Assembly: GCA_003864495.1 (NCBI GenBank)
Contig: ML133498.1
Coordinates: forward strand, 2,709,839-2,773,838
DNA from: Nemopilema nomurai
Lineage: Eukaryota > Cnidaria > Scyphozoa > Rhizostomeae > Rhizostomatidae
Direction of reading: 5' to 3'
DNA: 64,000 bases
The position numbers and the translations under genes are program-made. A model generated the notes under the pieces. That model made no database searches. It was not told the DNA's origin and saw nothing but the letters and a program-made list of their open reading frames with translations. Below are positions 12,209 through 25,300 of this stretch, in pieces (the first letter of the stretch is position 1; every line of letters begins with the position of its first letter).

Positions 12209-15200
12209 ATGAAGCGTTGGTAAGTTTTTCAGTTAGAATTTTTCCATTTGTCAGGTTTTATTTAATCCTTTGAGGCAATCATTTCACATGGCATAAAATA
12301 ATTAAAATTTTCTAAAATTTTTACACTTTACGCTAAATTTCTACCCTATATTACTGGAAGGAGGTATTGATATCTTATCGGCGGCTTGCAACTAGGTCTT
12401 GCGTTACAGTACGACGTAATCATCTTTATAGAATTACGCCATAGAGTTTCCTTTCACGTAAGCATCATGGTAACGTTGCTAAGTAACTATGAGGTGCATT
12501 AAAACACTTTTTCTAGCATAATCCATGACGTGAAGTCACGGAAGATTTACACTTTTCAGAGCAGTCCTTTTCTAGGCTGAGGCCCTAAAAGACCTACTAC
12601 CAAGCTTGCGTGCATTGATTGCCATGTATTTCCATATTTCGATATCAGAAAGTATTTCCACAGATTCCAACTTTCAAAGCTAAAGCTCTACAATCCAGCA
12701 ACTCAGCTCGAAAGCGTCAATTTCCCAACTTCTTACGTGCAAAGTTTATTCAAATGTTTCTCCCTGGGAATGAAAACAATAGAATCATAGTACAGTTAAA
12801 CTCTGAAAGAAAATAATTGAATCGATCGACTCTGCACATGCGCTTATAGCACGTCCAGAACTCCCCCCTGATCGCTATCGAACACTGTCGCTCAACTTGT
12901 TTCTAAACCAATGCGATCAATTAAGTTGTAGCATGTGATCAATTTACCAGCAGATCAGGAAGTAGAAAGTCAATTCAGAACTCAATGTCTTCGGCGACAC
13001 CAACTGTAATAAATTTCATACTTTTCCATTCTAAATTGCTGGTAAAAAGCGTATTATCATAGAATTTCACTCCTCTGATCAACAAATAGTTTCCAACGAA
13101 TCTTTTGGTGTGGGGCCAGTTTCTACACTATCAAGCACTTTACATATGTATGGGACATATGCTGGAATCCCTTCCACCTCTTCCCCATTAGACCTTCTGT
13201 AATCAGAGCCAGGAATCTTGATAAAGATGAGCTAATCGCGCATACGAAAACTGTAAACGGGAAGTAAATTTCCAGATCAGTTATGGGTTGAGGAATTTTG
13301 TATGGACAGTGAGATAAAAATTACTTTGTGAATTCAGGATAAAAATTCCTAACGGACATGTCTTGAAGATTTGAGTGACTGCAAAAGACTAGCCAGGTTT
13401 TCTTTGTCATCTTTGTAGAGTGCTCCCATAATGCATTTGCAAGGTGAGCCCAGGTTGATCGTTGAGGAACCTTTTTCCTCATAAACACTTTAACCTTACA
13501 ATAAATTGTTGTATAGTGCGTTTGCCTGAAAGTCTGCTGACTTCTCACCTTCTAACCTTCTAAGCTTACATTCCTTGTCTATGCATATTATTCAAGAACA
13601 TCGTCATTCATGACAGCATATAAACCGATGATGACACTGTCATCTAAATCATTCGATGGTAGCATATTATCGTCATGAGGTTTTTGTATGGTGCAATTGC
13701 CATGTCTACAGCACATTTTAAGTGTATGCGGCACAGGCTATGTTTGGCACACTTTCTTTGGCACAAATTCTATGCCACATCTTTTACGTCAGATCAATTT
13801 TCGACGCACTTTTTATGGCACACACTCTATGCCACATCTCTTTCGTTACATCTATGTTTGGCACACTTCTGTGTCACATCCGTCCACGGCAGCCTACAGT
13901 TTTTCGTTCTATTATCTAAAAAGTTTACCTGTTCGATTCATTACCTTTAATGAAGGTTGCACTGGTTTGCTATCAGCTAGAGCACTAATGTAACCGCTGT
14001 GCCTTACAATGAGCTTGTAAACTGGGAAAAAGTTCACTTTATATCACTTAAATGTCAAGCAAAACTTGTTAGAGACCAGTGGCAAGTCCGTGCTTGGATC
14101 ACTGTCTCTCTAAAGCTGCGATTTCTAATGTATTGAATACACCATCATCTTTCAATGCTGGACTTCAAACACGAGCCATTGAGGTCAAGAAAATTTCCTT
14201 GTGAAAAGCTACGTCAGAACCCAGAGAAAGTTATAACCTTCTTCGGCTGCAATTTTTGTAATATAAAACTTTCTCATTACCAACGCAAAACGAATTTTTT
14301 CACAATCAGTTTCATTGTTTATATCAAAAATTGCTAATACACTTCTTCACTTATGAAATTAACAGTCAGAACCTTCCATCGGCTCACAGTCGTGGAGCCA
14401 TCAATTCTCTGGACTCTACGTTACTGATGCATAAACCAATTCGAGACAATCGTTTCAGCTGTTGCTTCATTTGACTTATTCAATCGGATTGACTCTTACA
14501 AGCGTCGATCATAAGAGCAAAGTGTAGGTTTCTGTCGATCATAGGAAGTTAGGGCAATCTGTTTGTATTTAGAAGATTAGCTTGCGGGCACCCCAGAATG
14601 GTAGTTTTTCACATGCAGGTGGCCACTGCGGGCTTGGTATTAATCCATTTCAATGTAACAAAGCCAGTTTTCTTTGTGGCTCCGAACTAATAATCTTGGT
14701 TTGAATAGACTTTGATTGATAACTGGCTTGGTTTGCAATGGTCATATGCATGCTGGTAAAGCTTTTCAAAATTACACAAGATTTCCTCGTTTGAAGAATG
14801 GTTATAATTTTGAACGAAGGAGAAAGAATCAGCACAATACACTGTTGACGTTATTCTAGATGAACAGTTTTTCGAGATGCTACAGGGCTTGCATGTTTGG
14901 TATAAGCAAGTGGTCACCTATTTTCTGTAAAATTATGTTTTTGTGTAAATTCCGTCACATCCTTAACTGTTTGCAATAAATTTTAGGCCCCCTTGGCCTG
15001 GTTGTGCGCTGCAACTTGTAAGGATCACTAAGCTTTCATTGATGACGAAACTTGTTTGACATTAAAATCCTTTAATTTTTGCGGGCAAAAGCGCTAGTGA
15101 CATCCAAACATTCTTTTAACCCTGTTAAGTTTCTCAAAATCGCTGAATCCTATTAACCCATAGCCAGCGTAAATCGAAGAGGCTGTGTCCCACGGCTTGT

Positions 15201-18200
15201 CTTGCATTTTCGAACATATGCATTGCAATCTTTTCGCATTGGACCGGGTGATGGCGGCTTATGGATGAGTGGCCTTGTTGGCAGCGCGGACCCTCGGCAC
15301 TTGCCGCATGCTAAGGACCGCGGCGGCCATGCTCCGCGCGTCAAAATAATCACGGCCGGTTTGTGCGAAGACAATAGAGCAGGTCCTTGCATTCATAGCA
15401 CTTTGCAACAAACACCGCAATTAGAGCCTTGAGAACTCACGACCCACCGACACTAATTCATCATGAAAACATCGTTAGTGGCATTTAGAATGAACGCAGT
15501 ATGGAGGAAGATGTGTTACCGTCGCATGAACGCTGTCTTGCCATCCATGTCTAGGTTTGTTCGCATGCGCTGTCTATTTGAACTCTTCTTACATAGCTAC
15601 CTTATTCTGCGTTGCGATTGCAAACCGTCATAATTATGCTATTGATGACCAAAAAGATTTGTTTGATTGAGAGTATTGGAAGTGTTTGATTGGAACTAGT
15701 ATGTTTCTCAAATGAGCGATAATCAAGGAGCTCTAAGCTTGCCAACTGTTGCAGAATTGTTTCTATTTGTCGTCCCAACTCGGTGATTGTGTGTGACCTT
15801 ATTGACTCGTTGGCAGCTGGGGAGGGGGGTGATCTGCCTTCAGCCGCTCCCCTTGACATCCAACATGCTATTATATGCTTGGTATGTGACCATTAAGACG
15901 GAATCTTCTATATCTTAATGTCAGAAATGTGAATAGCAACTTTGGCTATCACGTGAACCGCCCACCACTTCCTTGGCTCATATTATCCAACTTTTCACAG
16001 TGCTGCCTACCTCTTCTTCTGCTCAGACCCCAAATTGCAGCCTCCATACTAGGCTTCCTGTTTCTGATTCAACACATTCACAAACACAGATTCATACAAG
16101 CAGTATTGCCAGACGTAGAATGAGTTGTATTGGAATATTCAGAATTGCTTTTACCAGGGGTCATAATGCAAACTGCGGGTCTGTGGGTTGCCAAGGCACG
16201 TGCTATCAGTATTCATAACTTCCCGTGAATACCTCTTCTAATGTTACTACAACAAGAAGGCCATTGATGTCCATAAACATTTCGCGTAACTCAGTCACTG
16301 CCAAACCATTCATGTTACATTGCGAATGAAAGCTTTCGGTCATAATCTTTCAGAATAGACTTCCATCTTTTCCATACCAGACTCCGGTGTACAGTCGAAC
16401 TTGCAAAAAAGACAAATGGCATGTAGATAAGGAGAGAACTACGGCACTCCGTCTGCAGTAGCGTTGGGGCCCTGTTTAAAACATTTTGCACTTCTCTGCT
16501 CGATTTAGTCCACTTTAATTTCATACCTAATCACCCTTCTCTTTCCAGGTTCTGGATCCTGCTGTTTGTCTTCATCAATGTTTTCAACGGTAATTACTTT
16601 CTAGAATTTATAACAATAGAGTTTATGAACGATACAACAAATAGAGTTATTAATTCCGTTTGAAATTACCGAGCGTACGATCGACATTCGCTAGACATTC
16701 TTTTCTTTCAATAGGACTTTAATATTTTCACAAGAGTATTACTGTATAGCTTTGCATACACCTCTTCATATGCGACCTTTTCTGACAATCATTTTTAATA
16801 ACATTTGTCTACATTCATCACTGATAAATTTTCAATAATTTCAAGCGAAGGCCGACAGCCCTGAATGCTAGTCGTGCTGGCCTAAGAGTCCTCGCAGGCC
16901 GCTTTGAACAGTGAGATGTCGCACTCGAACTTGTAAGGAAGGAAACCATTCTGCGTACGGCCTTGTTAAGGGTGTTTTTCGCAGTTAATAGGCGTGACCC
17001 TCAAACACTATCTCGAACTTAAAATTCCGAAATTGTCAGTGGGCTTTTCAATTTTGACAGATGGCAATTTTTGTCAGGAACGTTGTAATTGGCCCCTTCA
17101 CAATCTTATGATACCGAGCTTCGTTGCTGTGAAGGAGCACAACGACCTCCTGATGCAAACACACGCATGGATCATACACGGATATATTCCCTTCTCGCTC
17201 TTATTTTAGGCCAAACGTTTAGGCTGAACAGGCATACATGGAGTATGAAAACCAGCCCTAAAGTAATATATTCTATAGCCTCTGGGAGCTAATTTTCAGA
17301 CTAGAAACTTACTTTCTTGCCTTATAACATTATATGATAACCTTATAGATTCAGTTTCCAGTGTGTTTAATAATGATGTACGCAATTTTGATGCAGTGAT
17401 GGCCTCTTCAACGGAGAAGCTCAATAACCTGACTAGAGGTTATGACAAGAGGTCACGCCCTACTTCCCAAGGTATTTTAATACCGAGAGCCTTCTTTTAC
17501 GAAATATATAAATAATTTTGCAAAATATGGTTGCTATATTGATCTTAGAAAACTCTTGTTGGTCTTAGAAAGAGCAGGGTCTCCCTCTTTTTTGGACAAG
17601 TTACCCATTAATGCTTTCTGCAGACAAAATCTGCACATTGAAACCAAGACCTATATGACCTATATCACCGTGTTTCTAGCTAGAAGGATTTGTTAGATTT
17701 AAAGGGAACTGTTCCTAATTTGTCTTTATTGTATTGTATTGTATTGTATTATATTGTATTGTATTGCGGAACTAGTTTTTGCATACCCATCCTCTGTAGA
17801 CAGAAAAAATTGTCCTGTAGACTCTGTAGAAAGAAAAACAGAAAGTGTTCGTCTTTCCCCTTGAGCTCTTCTAAAGTTAGGTGTTAAGTAACGCTGATTG
17901 GTCAATTATAACCTATCACACGCTCTGCTTATCACCCTCTAATGTTTTCGATCCGCAACTGGCTATTTATTCTGTCAGCTTTTGGTTATCTTCCGACGTT
18001 TGCATAATCTGAGGGGTGTCGGACGAAAAAAGTACTTTAAGTATGCAAAAACTAGTTCCGCTTTTCTAGCCATTGTAAAGTTTTGTACCGCAAAGCACTT
18101 GTTCGTGTATTGTATATATGTAGTATTGTATTAGATTTTCTTCTTCCGTCTCTGACTAGGTGGCCCTACAAACGTTTCGATTCAGATTGCAATGATTGCT

Positions 18201-21200
18201 TTGGGACCGATCAACGAAAAGACATTGGTTGGTAGTGTAACTCAAAACCTTTTTGTTGGACACACCAGCAGAATCAAAACAGCGTTTTAGAACGCATTAA
18301 GATTGTTAACAAGTGATTATCGAAAGGCTTGTTGGTCTTTTTACTTACTTATTATTTAAAAGAATTTATTTAACATGTTCTATAAATAGGACAAATCAGG
18401 GACAAACCTCAATAGAGTTCTTGGACAAGTCAGCAATATCCTTTTCTCGAGGTTCATGTAGCTTCGAGAGAGGAATTAATTGCCACTTGATACGAAGTTA
18501 CCCCATCTTGAACAACTGCCTTTCTTGGTTGCTAAAGTTTTGCTGCCGTTCTCGCTGCCCTAACATTTTAGGAAAAACGCGCGTAAAATTGTTGAGAAAA
18601 TGACCAGCTGTTGTTAAAATTAACCCATTTGGTCACAAAACACGCTTCCAAACAGAGTTGCTTTTGATGTTCAACCTTTTTGAATTCTCCCGCCAAATAT
18701 GCATGTTAAGCTAGTATCTTGACAATCTTCTTGCAGACAATGAAAAGTGACGTGTTTGTAAGGCAATGGTGGGTTGATGAGAGGCTCAATACTGGAAAGG
18801 AGGTTCTGAACTTTGCCTTAGATCCAACGGAATTTTTCTGGGTGCCCGATACATTCGTTTCAAATGCAAGGAAGACTGAAAGCCATCAAATGTTCACAAA
18901 GAGCGTGAAGACGCAGATAGGCCCAAACGGAGTGGTTTATGCCAGCAAGAGGTAGCGTTTGTCGATTCACTTATCTGCTGTGGATTCTTTGTTCATTTGC
19001 TCCATCTGCCACTGCATGTCTTTATCAACAAAATACTTGCTCTCATGTAACGAATTCGTTAATTCACAAAGGAACATAAAAAATGTCTGCTTGCTTCCTC
19101 TCAATCACAATGTTGACAATATTCAATTTAGCAAGAATCTATTTGCTTTTTATGAAAAACTATCACGTTCCTTTTTTCAGGTTCACAATAGAATGCCATT
19201 GTAAGATGAATCTAAAAATGTTTCCACATGATATCCAGAAGTGTTCGATCAACATAGAAAGCTGTAAGTACGAAAGACTATCAAGGCCCCCCTCCCCGCC
19301 CCCTTCACCCTGAACGGCAAGCGCTTCCTGCCCCCCAGCTATGCTACTACTAACCGTACAATTTCTACTTCCCTTTATTTGACACAATGATTTTACATAA
19401 ATCTGTAAAGTGAGAAAGTAACCTTGGCAATCATTATTTTTGATTATCCATGCGTGCAGAAAAAATTGTGATTTGACTGATAATAATGGATATTCAATTT
19501 TCCAAAGCTGACTTGTATTTCTTAACTATAAAACAAAAAGTGCATCAAAAACTTGTATGTAGTCTCCAATGTGTTCTTTAATTCAAGATGCCTTCAGTGG
19601 AAGGGAAATATCATTGTTTTGGAAGGATCCGAAGCACCCTATTGATGCCAGTCCGGAGGATATTGTCACATCCGGGTACGAAGTATTGTCAATCGAGGGA
19701 AAATTGAATGTGATGCACTATTTAGGAAGTAAGTTTTTCACTTCAAATCTTTTTATAAGTGCTTTACAAAGGTAAAAAATTTTCCTTTTAGAATTGAAAT
19801 TGCTGATCCAGTATGGACCTTGAACAGGAACCCCATTTTTCAGTCGTTTCCAATCTCCCACCATTTTATCTTACCAGCCAATATGGCGCTCTTAGAAAAA
19901 TACCCCACCTGTGTGGTCTTCAACCTACTACAATGCAAAGTATTCCCAACCCCACTTTTTGCAACTGAAAAGACTAAATGCATATGTTTTTCTTTGCAGC
20001 ACCGTTTCCTTTGCTGAAGGCGATACTTCGGTTGAAGAGGTCGTTCCCGTATTACCTTTATCATGTCTACATCCCAGGAGCGCTACTTGTCGGCTTGTCG
20101 TTCACAACATTTTTCATACCGCCAGCAGCCGTTCCTGCAAGAGTGACGCTAATTGTCACTAACTTCCTCTCCACCATGTTCATCTTCGGCAGTACCAGCT
20201 CTTTGATCCCGAAAGAACCTTACATAACAGCAATGGAGGTGTATTCCCTAGTAAACATCGTTTTCATTATAATGGTCATGGCAGAGTACATACTTGTTCT
20301 GAAGATCAAGTCCCTAAAAGGCAAACGGTTGCCTGTAAGTTGAATTTTGCCAATTTTTTGTCGCCTGATACATCTCCAACATGTTTGATAGTAATCACTG
20401 CACGCCTTTACCTATTTCTGCTGTTTGTTCTTGCATCTACTTTTCTATCATCTTCTGAAGTTTTTTCTCATGGAAGATGAGACCGAAAATTCCACGATAA
20501 ACAAACGCTGTGTTTCTAAGGTATTGGACAAGCAATTCACCTAAACTACGATTTTAAAGTTTTGTCATCATCAATGCACTTTTCATCCTCATAAAATAGT
20601 AGCAATTACCTTTGTTACAAATTAGCAGTGGCGGAATTAGGTAAAATACTAATTCTATTACATTAAATACTAATTAAAATACTAAACTACAATGCTGATT
20701 ATTTAGACTTATCATTCAATTTATAGACTTTTCATGTTGGAAAATAGACTAGATGACTTTCGAAAATGCCGATAACTTTCGTTCTAAAGCATTTCTTAAG
20801 TAGCATTGTTACTGGCCGAGAGAATATAGCCTTTGGATAGCCACAATATAATGAGCTGATGGTTCAAGGCCTTGCTACTCTTAACGTATACCTTTTCGTA
20901 TGCAACCATACATGAACATGTACAATCCTTTGCCAAAAGTTGTCTAAATGGTTTCTTCCACCAACATCAAAAAGTTTTGCCAGAGACATTCTAGAGTACT
21001 GGGATGGCAGCTGTGCTCATTTTATCCCTCTTTCAAGATTTCTCAGGAGTAAATCATTTGCATAACCAGATTATATGTCAGAGAATTCATTCTCATACTC
21101 ATACTCTTGCATACACTGAGGATGGTCGTACGAAAAGTTATTAAGTATGCAGAAATGATGGTTCCGTTATTTCTTGCTATTGTTATATTTTGTACGACAA

Positions 21201-21707
21201 AGCATTTGCTTAAGAATATGAGTCATAGAATTCTCACTCACTTTGTAATAGCCTTACCCGGCTAATTAGAGCTAAAACATTTAAACAAACACACAAACTT
21301 CGGAGATTCTTCGTTATCAATTTTGAATACTAAATAATACTACACATTCGTGTTCACGGTTCTTTCTGCTCTTATTAGCATTGTATCTTTATCAAATATT
21401 TTCTGATAGGCAGGTTCTTTTATCAGGTGGCTGCGTTAGAACAACTATTACAATCTTCAATCCTACATGCCCGCACATTTCAAGGTCGTTTCTTTTTCTG
21501 TAGAACCCCTTTTCCATATTTGGACGAAGAGACGACCTAGAGATGCAGACGCGACATCTGAACGGCAATGATGCTGAACAGCTGGCTCCACCCCCTCAGA
21601 AACCTACAGGAGGAAGTATCCTGGACACGTTTGCAAAGATTCTATTTCCATTAGCGTACATCATTTTTTTGATAGCCTATTTTGTTTCTTGCAGCTCTGA
21701 AGCATAG
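12209..21707 (+). CDS. Cys-loop ligand-gated channel subunit, GABA-A/glycine-receptor type
   Basis: Pentameric plasma-membrane receptor subunit, predicted anion-selective. Nine coding exons join in frame: 12209-12219, 16549-16589, 17397-17471, 18160-18227, 18737-18951, 19181-19263, 19588-19728, 20000-20334, 21504-21707, giving 390 aa. Residues 1-17 (MKRWFWILLFVFINVFN) form a signal peptide. LTRGYDKR is the family N-terminal motif. FFWVPDTFVSNARKTESH (about 98-115) is loop A. Cys144 and Cys158, 13 residues apart, form the Cys-loop. M1 is about 231-251. M2 follows PAR (257-259), the anion-selectivity signature, and keeps 6' Thr and 9' Leu. M3 is about 291-311 and M4 about 366-386. The M3-M4 loop is only about 55 residues. 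Every junction is GT-AG with matching phase. Ligand identity (GABA, glycine, glutamate or other) cannot be read from sequence. Confidence 0.95.
13721..13890. repeat. Degenerate TGGCACAC/ATGCCACATC repeats
   Basis: An intronic run of imperfect units alternates GGCACACT and CTATGCCACATC, for example TCTATGCCACATCT twice and TATGTTTGGCACAC twice. Overlapping open frames here are products of the repeat and not genes. Confidence 0.7.
14217..14428 (+). repeat. Dispersed repeat, copy 2
   Basis: Partner of 5741-5945 in the same orientation, with the same order of conserved blocks ending at GTGGAGCCATCA then TCTGGACTCT. It lies in the first coding intron of the Cys-loop receptor gene. Confidence 0.6.
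17727..17766. repeat. (TATTG)n microsatellite
   Basis: About eight pentanucleotide TATTG units with one TATTA change abut the left end of the MITE at 17766. Confidence 0.92.
17766..18061. mobile_element. MITE with GGAACTAGTTTTTGCATAC ends
   Basis: The two ends are a perfect 21-bp inverted repeat around GGAACTAGTTTTTGCATAC, and the element is 296 bp with no coding capacity. It lies in the intron between the third and fourth receptor exons. Diverged relatives, recognised by a TCTGAGGnGTGTCGGACGAA-like block, are at about 11150-11400, 20880-21200 and 61490-61760. Confidence 0.85.
20551..20640 (+). repeat. Dispersed repeat fragment, left partner of an inverted pair
   Basis: About 85 bp, from TCATCATCAATGCACTTTTC to TAGCAGTGGCGGAATTAG, reappears as its reverse complement at 23491-23573 with few changes. 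The pair flanks the last exon of the Cys-loop gene. Confidence 0.8.
20880..21200 (+). mobile_element. Diverged copy of the 17766-18061 MITE family
   Basis: TTGCATACACTGAGGATGGT then CGTACGAAAAGTTATTAAGT, followed by ATGCAGAAATGATGGTTCCG and TTTTGTACGACAAAGCA, follows the same order as 17996-18100. Edges are approximate. It lies in the last intron of the receptor gene. Confidence 0.55.
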
Positions 21708-21742
21708 CCAAATGTGTAGTGATTTAAAATATTGAAGCGTGT

Positions 21743-21850
21743 GACGTATTCATTTAGCTACGTTAAAAGGAGTTTGAGAAAGACGTATCATTCATTTAGC
21801 TACGTTAAAAGGAGTTTGAGAAAGACGTATCATTTATTTAGCTACGTTAA
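21743..21850. repeat. 42-bp tandem repeat in the receptor 3' UTR
   Basis: About 2.5 copies of a 42-bp unit containing CATTTAGCTACGTTAAAAGG and AGTTTGAGAAAGACGTATCA begin 36 bp after the stop codon, so they should be transcribed in the 3' UTR. Confidence 0.92.
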
Positions 21851-22315
21851 AATGTCTTTTGAAGCTCTCTTTTACTGGCTGTCGTAGAGTTTTTTGGATC
21901 AGACTTTTGTTCCATTGTTTCAATATGTGAACAAACGAAGGTAAACTTTAAACTGAAAGAAGCTTTTTTCTATTAAAACCCAACTTACTAAACTGAGAAA
22001 CTAAACTATCTAGGCTTTAAAGCAATTTCTTTTAAACCCATATTTATATTTCATTACTGTGCACTTGAAAAGTCTGAAGTAGCGAATCTAAAGTATGATC
22101 GCAATGAAAAACGGACATTGCCTTCTTATGACTCAGGTCTCGTTTGCTAATATAATTGTCAAGTTGTTGCTGATACAATTGTTAAGGTGTTCTCAAAAGG
22201 TGTCTTGGAGGGCGTAGCTCTAAAAAACCAGTCCACGCCTTACTTTAAGCATAGTCTATACTTTAACAGAGGAATTTGGCATGCGTTGCATAAGATTTTG
22301 ACTTCGTTATTGCAA

Positions 22316-22321
22316 AATAAA
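22316..22321 (+). terminator. Candidate polyadenylation signal of the Cys-loop gene
   Basis: An AATAAA hexamer lies about 610 nt after the stop codon. It is the most plausible signal seen before the long intergenic stretch, but no transcript evidence is available. Confidence 0.4.
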
Positions 22322-25300
22322 GAAAGTCTAAATATCAATTCGCCCTGTCCAATTTAGTTGAAACCTATAGTAAGTTTTCATGAGCTAGAAAAGTACAGCC
22401 AGGAGCTGCCTGCTGAAATTGCGCGAGGAAGAGGGTTTCTCAGAACTACTGCAACCCAAAGAGAGCCATCGTCAGAACAACAAAAATATGACAAAAGGTT
22501 TTGATATTTAGCATTTAGCATTCATTTGAAGGGATGAGTATAGTAAAGTAATCGACAGATTTAATTTACACATAAAACCTTCCTATCAAACTTGATTTTC
22601 ATAAGTAATGATATTTGTCCACTTATATGTTCCTATATGTTGGAAACGAGTTCCTTTATCTTTCATTAAATTTCAAAACGGTTACTCACTGTTACTGTAT
22701 GTTACTAATCTACTATTTTTAGAAACGCGCTCTTACTTCAAGATGAGTTTTCGTTCTTGTCACACAAAAATGGTTGTTTATCGTCTAATTCAATGTGTTC
22801 CTTATTCTAATGGTTGCTAAAGTTTTCATTATATATTCACAATATATTTTGTTATATTTTCATATTATTGATTAATTCTGTGTCACGATTTTAAATCTTT
22901 TTTATGCTTGCGACTTTTACTTCAATTGAATTATGATTTTTTTCGAGCGATGGACTAAATCAAGGGCCAGCGACCGTCCCCCTCCAATTTGGAAAAAAGG
23001 AAGAACAGAATCAAATTTAGTGACACTGAAGGACCCACTTTGGTTGGGTTCAGCAAAAATTTTTTGAAATTGAGCCTTCTAGAGTTGCTAAAGATGCACC
23101 TCCAGGATCTAACAAAATATAGAACATACCGCTCAAAATTGACAGCTCGACGGTTTTGATTGATTATTGATTTTTGGGGAAAAATGGGAGGGAACGATAC
23201 ATGCTAAAACTGAGGAGATTGACAAAAGGGCGATGATTGGATCAAATTGCACATCTCAATGATGTCGAATTGACTGAGTTTTACTTGCTGGACACACATG
23301 TGCATCTTCAAGCGATTCTTTTTCGGTAAGCATTATAATGCAACAAAGGATTAAATGGTGAATTGGGCGGCGTCTAGAGGCTTCTTTTCTCTTTAAGAGT
23401 AATACTCAAAGTACGTTTTTCAAAGGGGGCGCAAAATCTTAGAAAAGGGCGCCAGACCAGCTTCAACTCAGTGAAGGGGGCTACTGCCCCTAAATCCGCC
23501 ACTGCTAATTTATAACAAAGGTAATTGCTGCCATTTTGTGAGGATGAAAAGTGCATTGATGATGATAAAATTTTCATCAGACCATATACTTTTGGCCACG
23601 TCCACCAGTACACCCTTGCATACTTGGTGACCAATAAACAATTCTGGACCAGTCCACCACTGACTGCTTCATCGTCATGTTTTGGTTTACTTTGTCCAGT
23701 ACTTGCGTCGATAATGGGTTAGGCCTGTTTACATGATGGAATGTTTGTCATAATATTTGTTGCATTTTCCCCTATCAAACTGGAAGTGTTAGCCAATTGA
23801 AGGTGGGCAATTCTTTCTGTTCTGCAGTTCAGCCTCCAAAGTCGCCAGTTGAGTGAAAACACATATTTAGGCTACAAAATTGACTATTTTTCTGAGTTTG
23901 ATTGTTTGTGATGTTTAGAATGACGATGCTGAAGGGTAGAAAGGTACTTTTTTGAATGATAAAAATGAGTAAGAGCGTACTGATCAGCTCATTCAGATCC
24001 TCTGGGAAGGAGCGTATCAAAGTAGAGGTTCGTTAATCTATGTCCTTTCACCTCGCGTTTGGATTGAGTTGGTTTTTGGCAGCAACTCGAAGACGACATG
24101 GGGGAAATATGATTGTATCATTCGATCAATTGTAGTTATTTTGTTTTTGGATGTTAGATGTTGGAGCGAGACAGAACTGTACAAATACTATCAGGTAGGC
24201 CTAATGTCTCCCTTCCTTAGGTTACCTCCCTTCCTAAGTTAGGTATCGTTCTTTGTATCTTCACGCCATATGAAATGGACAAGAAGAGTAAGGAATTGTA
24301 ATGTAAGTATCAAAGCTTTAATTAATCAATTTTTATGAATATATTTGGTCTTTAAAGCTCTTCACTGGTCCTCGAACTTTCAGACGTGAAGAATCCAAAG
24401 AGGTATCATGTTTTGCTAGACCTCCCAGCCTATGGTATAATCATGGTTATGTCAGACGAAATGCAAGAAAATGTGCAAATAATCTGGAAAATAACCTTGA
24501 AAATGTATGCCAAGATTCTAAATAAGTAATGTTGTCTTGTGCATAGGCTAATTTTGCAGGGATGCAATATCTGTCTAAATATACAATACTTAGTTCTGTT
24601 TGTAGTAAGGAAGGCTTTATGACATTCAATGAAAGCCATTTTTCATTTACCCTCTCTGGGGGTTAGACCCCAAACTGACCCAGGATGTTTAGTCAACTTT
24701 TCCCCCCCTCAACATACCCCTTCAAAGCAGACAAAACTTAGGAATGGAATTCCAAGAGCTTTTCGATTTGTTCGCATTTTGATAAGTGTGTCATAGGAAA
24801 TTATGCACAAAATCTTCCAAAAGAGCCCCCTGAATTGTTGAAGAGTTGCCCTCTTTTGCAAAATCTTCTCCTTTTGATGGTCAATTTTAGCGCTTTTAGT
24901 ACTAAACAGGTAATTTGTGCTCCACATGTTATGCTGATAAATTTTGATTGATGACGTCCAAAGGTTCACTCAGTCACACCCCATAGCCCCACCCACCAAG
25001 CCCTCCCTAATTTCTGTCATTGTTAAGAAGTTTCCTTTGAAAAAAGATTGAAATTAGTCAGCTTCTGATGTGTTCCAGGTCTGTTGTATATATATTAAAG
25101 TCAGCAAGTTGGGACTCAAAAAATTTCTTGCAAGCAAAAAAATTGAATTTATCAATTGAATTCTGTGCCCATGTTTTTACCAAACCTGATTTCTACAGAC
25201 TTGGCTGTGCTGCAACAATGAGCAGAAGTTAGTCAGGTGCTTGGTTACTCAAGCTCCTCAATTGAGTCAGTGCTTGAAATCTGAACGGAATAGATTTGAA

